A stretch of 18,718 bases of DNA from contig JAHZHA010000034.1 in NCBI GenBank assembly GCA_019420525.1, positions 1 to 18,718 on the forward strand, written 5' to 3'. The position numbers and the translations under genes are program-made. Below the pieces are notes generated by a model. The model worked only from the letters and a program-made list of their open reading frames with translations, had not been told where the DNA came from and made no database searches. This DNA is from Bacillota bacterium. GTDB taxonomy: Bacteria; Bacillota; Clostridia; Peptostreptococcales; Anaerovoracaceae. Below are positions 14,480-18,718 of the stretch, piece after piece; the first letter of the stretch is position 1, and every line of letters begins with the position of its first letter.

Positions 14480-14524
14480 AGTATAACACAGTCTACTTCG
14501 GGTTTTCCGTATTTTTCCACGGAA
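14480..14524 (-). promoter_or_regulatory. Extended -10 promoter and dyad upstream of the SLH gene
   Basis: On the minus strand TATACT (14480-14485) is preceded by TGT, an extended -10; no good -35 is seen at 17 bp. A dyad TTCCGT/ACGGAA (14505-14510 and 14519-14524) covers the -35 area and might be an operator. Confidence 0.45.
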
Positions 14525-14566
14525 GAAAAGGTGTGATAAAAAAGAGGTTATACCGTTATCTTATAC

Positions 14567-14600
14567 TTTCAAGGAGGCCGGTTTTCGATTATAATATAAT
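14567..14600 (+). promoter_or_regulatory. Putative promoter of the Dlt-like operon
   Basis: Two overlapping TATAAT hexamers (14590-14595 and 14595-14600) occur here. TTTCAA at 14567-14572 is a weak -35 at 17 bp for the first. It is divergent from the SLH promoter. Confidence 0.5.
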
Positions 14601-14615
14601 CTTACAGTGTGGCAT

Positions 14616-14662
14616 GCACTCTGAAAAACGCAAGGCATACGCTTGCAGCAGTGCTGTTTTTT
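14616..14662 (+). terminator. Attenuator-like hairpin in the Dlt-like operon leader
   Basis: An outer stem GCACT/AGTGC (14616-14620 and 14650-14654) encloses an inner GCAAG/CTTGC stem (14630-14634 and 14642-14646), and TTTTTT follows at 14657-14662. It falls between the likely promoter and the first start codon at 14693, so it would act as a conditional terminator. The stems are short, so this is a moderate call. Confidence 0.45.
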
Positions 14663-14692
14663 CTGTAAACTGACTTGGGACGGAGATGTAAA

Positions 14693-16222
14693 ATGAATTA
14701 TCGTAAAAATGTTTATGAATATCTGCAGGATACCGCGGCGAAATATCCCGGAAGGACAGCTTTTTCCGATGAAAAGAAAGTATATACTTTTTCGGAACTG
14801 CTCCGGACATCCCGCGCCGCAGGAACATATCTGGCACGCAGGTACGGCTGTATTTCCCGGCCGGTTGCGGTGGCGGCGGAACGTTCGTCTGATACGATCG
14901 CGGCGTTCATGGGTGTTCTGGCTTCAGGCAATTACTATGTACCGGTAGACGTTGACATGCCCCGCAGCAGAATGGAGCGCATACTCAGAAAGGTGCGTCC
15001 TGTGTGTTTTCTGATACCGGAAGCACAGCGCGGAAAGCTGAAAGATTTGGAAGAGATCTGCCCGTTTGTGACAGAAGAGCAGGCTTTTTCCTCCGGGGAG
15101 GATGAAGAGCTTCTCAATGCCCTGAGAGGCGGTGTGCTGGACATCGATCCAGCATATGTGATCTTTACGTCGGGCTCTACGGGTTTTCCGAAAGGTATCG
15201 TCATTTCTCACCGTTCGGTGATCGACTTCACGGAATGGATGGGAGAAACGTTTCATTTTACGGAAGACGATATCTTCGGAAACCAGGCGCCGTTTTATTT
15301 TGACCTTTCAGTGAAAGACATTTATCAGACGCTGAGAAACGGTGCATCCTGCTATATTTTTCCAAGAAAATTCTTTTTGTTTCCGAAACTGCTTCTGCAG
15401 TTTGCGCAGGAAAAAAAGATTACGGCTTTCGTATGGGCGACGTCTGCTTTTCATCTGGTGGCAAATTCCGGGGCTCTGAGCCGTGTGGCGCCTTCATCGC
15501 TCAGGACGGTGATACTCGGAGGGGAAGCCCTTCAGGCAAAGCAGCTGAATATCTGGCGCAGAGCGCTGCCGGACGTGGAGTATGTCAATCTTTATGGACC
15601 TACGGAGGTGACAGTCGACTGCACTTATTACCGCATCGACCGGGAATTCAGCGACAGCGAGATGATTCCCGTGGGGAAGGCCTGTGAAAACAAACAGATT
15701 CTCCTTCTGAATGACGAAATGCAGCCGTCGGCTCCGGGAGAGCCGGGTGAGATATGCGTCCGGGGCATCGGTCTGGCGCTGGGATATTACGGCGATGAGG
15801 AAAAGACGAGGCAGTCTTTTATCCAGAATCCTCTGAATCCGGATTACAGAGATCTGATTTACCGCACCGGCGACATCGGTGTAGCTGGGGAAGATGGTAT
15901 GATCTATTTCCGATCACGCAAGGATGGTCAGGTCAAGCATATGGGCTACCGCATCGAGTTCGGCGAGATCGAGACGGCACTGAATTCTTTGCAGGGGGTG
16001 CGGGAGGCCGTCTGCATTTTCGATGAGGAAAGGGACAGGATCGTGGCGTATTATTCGGGCAGCGCGCAGTCCGGCGAGATTCTTAAGTCGCTGGAAACGC
16101 TTGTACCGAAATATATGTTTCCGAATGTTTTTTACAGGCTGGATGCTCTTCCGAGAGGCGCCAACGGCAAGGCTGACCGGCCGGAACTGAAAAAGAGGTA
16201 TCTGAGTGGAGAAAGCAGCTGA
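14693..16222 (+). CDS. DltA/NRPS-like amino acid adenylation ligase
   Basis: This 509-residue stand-alone adenylation enzyme has the A3 loop TSGSTGFPKG (159-168), A5 YGPTE (301-305), A7 RTGD (391-394), A8 HMGYRIEFGEIE (416-427) and the catalytic lysine Lys493 in GANGK. It should activate an amino acid as its adenylate and load it onto the carrier protein encoded downstream. Asp204 in FDLSVKD matches the aspartate that binds the substrate amino group in NRPS and DltA enzymes. DltA has a cysteine that favours D-alanine; here the matching place in LGGEAL is Gly276, so D-Ala specificity is not assured. ATG 14693 follows GGAG by 7 nt; the longer reading from TTG 14675 is less likely. The 3' end overlaps the next gene by 17 nt. 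Confidence 0.85.
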   Translation: MNYRKNVYEYLQDTAAKYPGRTAFSDEKKVYTFSELLRTSRAAGTYLARRYGCISRPVAVAAERSSDTIAAFMGVLASGNYYVPVDVDMPRSRMERILRKVRPVCFLIPEAQRGKLKDLEEICPFVTEEQAFSSGEDEELLNALRGGVLDIDPAYVIFTSGSTGFPKGIVISHRSVIDFTEWMGETFHFTEDDIFGNQAPFYFDLSVKDIYQTLRNGASCYIFPRKFFLFPKLLLQFAQEKKITAFVWATSAFHLVANSGALSRVAPSSLRTVILGGEALQAKQLNIWRRALPDVEYVNLYGPTEVTVDCTYYRIDREFSDSEMIPVGKACENKQILLLNDEMQPSAPGEPGEICVRGIGLALGYYGDEEKTRQSFIQNPLNPDYRDLIYRTGDIGVAGEDGMIYFRSRKDGQVKHMGYRIEFGEIETALNSLQGVREAVCIFDEERDRIVAYYSGSAQSGEILKSLETLVPKYMFPNVFYRLDALPRGANGKADRPELKKRYLSGESS

Positions 16223-17027
16223 TTACAGAAGTCTTTCGAGACTGGTGATGGCTCATATCAAACCGGGAGTCATTACAAATAATTTTATGGAAAAAAGAGA
16301 TTATCTCTCCGAGATAGAACGGGGCACCCTGTATTATGAGACCTGGAAGGGAGGGCTCCTGCTTCTGCGGAGGCGCAGGGGCTTTTCACGGTTGAATTAT
16401 TATCTCACCGGCCCGGACGTTCTTCCGGAGCTTCCGGAAAGGGAAACTCTGGTGACGGAACACGTCTTCCGTCCCGGAGACGACGGAAAAGAGATATATG
16501 ATTTTCTGAACAGACTTGGATTTGAAGCGCTCTTTCAGCGGGCGCGCTTTGTGAGAGAAGAAGACGGCGGAAAAGTGCCGGAATACGACGGCGGAAAAGT
16601 GAAAAATGGAGGAAGTGGAGCGGAGACGGCATCTGCGGAAGATGCGGAAGACATATATGAGCTTCTGGTTTCCTGCTTCAGTCCGGAAACCGGCTGCCTG
16701 CCGGAAAGAGACGAATTGCCGGCGCTGGCGGAAGAGGGACGTATCATCTGTGCCCGGGATGAAAGCGGAGGTATAGCCGGAATTCTTCACTTCAAATCTG
16801 CAAAAAAAACGTGGGAGATCCGCCATCTGGCCGTGTCGGAGGAGATGCGGGGCCTGGGAATTGCCGGCGGCATGGCGGAGATGTGTTTCCGGCTCAACGT
16901 GGGAAAGACAGGACTCGTCTGGGCACGAAAGGATTACGCGCCGGCGGTCGGTTTTTATCGGAATACCGGCTATCGTCCTGACGGCTGGACGTCCGCCGTG
17001 ATGCGCAGAAGCGGGACAGAGCGGTGA
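16206..17027 (+). CDS. GNAT-family acyltransferase in the Dlt-like operon
   Basis: The 273-residue protein ends in a GNAT domain (about 145-268). Its acetyl-CoA loop is RGLGIAGG (215-222), preceded by the beta strand WEIRHLAVS, and it closes with YAPAVGFYRNTGYRP. The N-terminal half (1-115) is a separate domain, possibly a degenerate GNAT fold, and I do not recognise it. A low-complexity linker (about 118-143) contains a DGGKV duplication. The start is GTG 16206, inside the ligase gene and 7 nt after an AGAGG site, implying translational coupling. The acceptor is unknown; candidates are the aminoacyl-carrier intermediate, the carrier or the ligase. Canonical dlt operons have no such gene. Confidence 0.75.
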   Translation: MEKAADYRSLSRLVMAHIKPGVITNNFMEKRDYLSEIERGTLYYETWKGGLLLLRRRRGFSRLNYYLTGPDVLPELPERETLVTEHVFRPGDDGKEIYDFLNRLGFEALFQRARFVREEDGGKVPEYDGGKVKNGGSGAETASAEDAEDIYELLVSCFSPETGCLPERDELPALAEEGRIICARDESGGIAGILHFKSAKKTWEIRHLAVSEEMRGLGIAGGMAEMCFRLNVGKTGLVWARKDYAPAVGFYRNTGYRPDGWTSAVMRRSGTER

Positions 17028-17133
17028 CGCGGCGGATAAGGGCAACGCGCTGAAACCGGCAGAAAAAACAGATCTCTGCTGAAGCGGTGTATCAATAGTA
17101 TAAATTACTTCAGACGAAGAAAGGAAAACAATC

Positions 17134-17358
17134 ATGGATAAGTTAATCGAAATACTCAGCGAAATCTGTCCGAATGTGGACTTTGAACATGAAAAGGCGC
17201 TCATCGACGACGGTCTCATCGATTCTTTTGAAATCGTGTCGATCGTAGCCGAGATTATGGATAATTTTAAAGTGGAGCTCGATGTGGACGATCTCATGCC
17301 GGAGAATTTCAACTCCGTGGAAGCCATGATGCAGCTCATCGAAGAGCGCAGAGGATAA
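17134..17358 (+). CDS. Phosphopantetheine carrier protein (DltC-like)
   Basis: This 74-residue acidic carrier protein has the phosphopantetheine attachment serine at Ser31 in DDGLIDSFEIV. Four-helix ACP architecture is evident from the length and spacing. It should carry the residue activated by the ligase to the MBOAT protein. GAAAGGA precedes ATG 17134. A 106-nt gap after the GNAT gene holds no other gene, and only 3 nt separate it from the MBOAT gene. It is DltC-like in size and context but not close enough in sequence for me to name it dltC. Confidence 0.9.
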   Translation: MDKLIEILSEICPNVDFEHEKALIDDGLIDSFEIVSIVAEIMDNFKVELDVDDLMPENFNSVEAMMQLIEERRG

Positions 17359-17361
17359 TTC

Positions 17362-18718
17362 ATGTCTTTTACATCAGGCCAATTTATTCTGCTGGTAGCC
17401 GCGTCGGTCATACTGTATTATCGGGTTCCCAAGAGATTTCAGTGGATCGTTCTGCTGGGTGCAAACTATGTCTTTTACCTGTGCGGAGGTATCCTGCTTA
17501 CGGGTTATCTCATCGCTGCCACGGTATGTACGTATGCCGCCGGCCTGACTCTGGAGAAGCTCAACGCTCAGAAGGGAACGGCGGATAAGGATGTCCTGAA
17601 ACGGAAGAAACGAGCTGTTGTTGCTGCTGCTCTGATTTTCAACTTCGGCATGCTCTATGTGGTGAAGTATCTGGACGGTACGATTCAGATGATCGGTCAG
17701 ATAACGGGAAAGACAATGCCGGAAATCGACATTCTGGTACCACTGGGAATCTCATATTATATCTTCCAGTCCTGCGGTTATGTCATCGACTGCTACAGGG
17801 GAAAATATGCGGTGGAACACAATATCGGCCACTATGCGCTGTTTGTCTCCTTTTATCCCCAGATGGTACAGGGTCCCATCAGCCGGTTCCGTGATCTGGG
17901 CGGTCAGCTGACGGCTCAGAGAGAACTCGACTTCGAAAATCTGCGCAGCGGCATCCAGCTGGTGCTCTGGGGGTATTTTAAGAAACTGGTCATCGCTGAC
18001 AGAGCCGGCGTTCTGGTCAATACCGTGGTAGACGGCTACAGCGGCTACAGCGGCAGCATTATCGCAATGGCGGTCTTCTTTTACTGCATTCAGCTGTACT
18101 GCGATTTTTCCGGCGGCATCGATACCGCCCGGGGAGTGGCGCGCATGTTCGGAGTAGATCTGGCGGAAAACTTCCGCAGACCGATATTCGCCGATTCTGT
18201 GGCCGATTACTGGCGAAGATGGCATATTACGCTTGGATCCTGGATGAGAGATTATGTCTTCTACCCGATCTCTCTGTCGAAGCCTTTTATGAAGCTGGGC
18301 AAGTTCAGCAGAAAGCATTTCAGCGGCATGTTCGGAAAGATCCTGCCTACGTCGCTGGCTACATTTATCGTCTATCTCATCATCGGAATCTGGCACGGAT
18401 CCGATCCGAAATATATCGTCTACGGTTTCTGGAACGGTATCATAATAACGGCCTCCCTGTTGCTGGAGCAGACTTTCGAACGTTTCTGCAGGAAGCTGGG
18501 AATCGACCGGAAAAGCACAGGCTGGCGCATTTTCCGCATTGCCAGGACATGCGTGCTGATTTTTATCGGCAGATATCTGACGAGAGCGGAGTCTTTCGGA
18601 GATGCGCTGGCTATGCTGAAGAAGACGGTTTTGGATTTCCAGCCGGGAGCGCTGCTGGATGGCACCGTCATGCAGCTGGGCGTGACCGCGATGGACTATC
18701 TCGTAATTTTCGCCGGGG
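17362..18718 (+). CDS. MBOAT-family membrane acyltransferase (DltB/AlgI-like), 3' end beyond the window
   Basis: This is an open frame of 452 codons from ATG 17362, preceded by AGAGGA, with no stop before the window ends. It is a multi-spanning MBOAT protein. The two conserved histidines are His288 in YWRRWHITLGSW and His345 in GIWHGSDPK, matching the DltB catalytic pair in spacing. LYCDFSGGIDTARGVARMFG (245-264) is typical of AlgI/DltB. It should take the acyl or aminoacyl group from the carrier protein and pass it across the membrane to an envelope polymer. A DltD- or SGNH-type partner would be expected just downstream, outside the window. Confidence 0.9.
   Translation, partial: MSFTSGQFILLVAASVILYYRVPKRFQWIVLLGANYVFYLCGGILLTGYLIAATVCTYAAGLTLEKLNAQKGTADKDVLKRKKRAVVAAALIFNFGMLYVVKYLDGTIQMIGQITGKTMPEIDILVPLGISYYIFQSCGYVIDCYRGKYAVEHNIGHYALFVSFYPQMVQGPISRFRDLGGQLTAQRELDFENLRSGIQLVLWGYFKKLVIADRAGVLVNTVVDGYSGYSGSIIAMAVFFYCIQLYCDFSGGIDTARGVARMFGVDLAENFRRPIFADSVADYWRRWHITLGSWMRDYVFYPISLSKPFMKLGKFSRKHFSGMFGKILPTSLATFIVYLIIGIWHGSDPKYIVYGFWNGIIITASLLLEQTFERFCRKLGIDRKSTGWRIFRIARTCVLIFIGRYLTRAESFGDALAMLKKTVLDFQPGALLDGTVMQLGVTAMDYLVIFAG

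Noticed and set aside
16386..17411. 341-codon minus-strand open frame across the GNAT and carrier genes
   Set aside because: Antisense to two recognisable genes and a good carrier-protein motif; serine/arginine-rich shadow composition.

Overview
The window looks like chromosomal DNA of a Gram-positive, endospore-lineage anaerobe of the Clostridia. The evidence is a sigma-G-type sigma factor, the anaerobic (ThiH) thiazole route, an LTA-synthase-family protein, an S-layer-homology protein, a small Clostridia-type four-cysteine protein, strong AGGAGG-type ribosome binding sites and many U-tract terminators. I cannot place it to genus. I see no insertion sequence, integrase, CRISPR array or phage gene.

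Layout. (1) 1-1543, plus strand: the 3' end of an initiator tRNA-fMet with its terminator, then a promoter, a cytidylate-kinase-like protein and a Crp/Fnr-type regulator. (2) 1601-5941, minus strand: a shared bidirectional terminator, then (in transcription order) a MATE efflux protein and a queuosine-precursor operon queD-queE-folE-queF. The que operon has its own near-consensus promoter and a structured leader ending in an intrinsic terminator just before the queD ribosome binding site. (3) 5975-10124, plus strand: a thiamine-thiazole operon thiS-thiF-thiG-thiH-thiE plus a 60-residue Cys-rich protein. It has a consensus promoter, a very compact terminator-like leader without a recognisable TPP aptamer, and a strong terminator at the end. 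(4) 10184-12747, plus strand: promoter, about 215 nt of leader, an LTA-synthase-family protein with an extra C-terminal domain, and a 28-bp perfect-palindrome terminator. (5) 12751-14436, minus strand: a 5'-truncated sigG-like fragment and a secreted SLH protein. (6) 14590-18718, plus strand: a Dlt-like cluster of adenylation ligase, GNAT-family protein, carrier protein and MBOAT acyltransferase. It resembles D-alanylation systems but has an added acetyltransferase-like protein and a different ligase pocket; it runs off the window.

How the genes work together. FolE, QueD and QueE take GTP towards 7-carboxy-7-deazaguanine and QueF reduces preQ0 to preQ1; queC is absent here. ThiS/F/G/H make the thiamine thiazole, and ThiE would join it to the pyrimidine. 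LtaS-like, SLH and the Dlt-like cluster form a cell-envelope neighbourhood. The points most worth a second look are the Dlt-like cluster with its GNAT, the two leader attenuators (que and thi), and the decapitated sigG.
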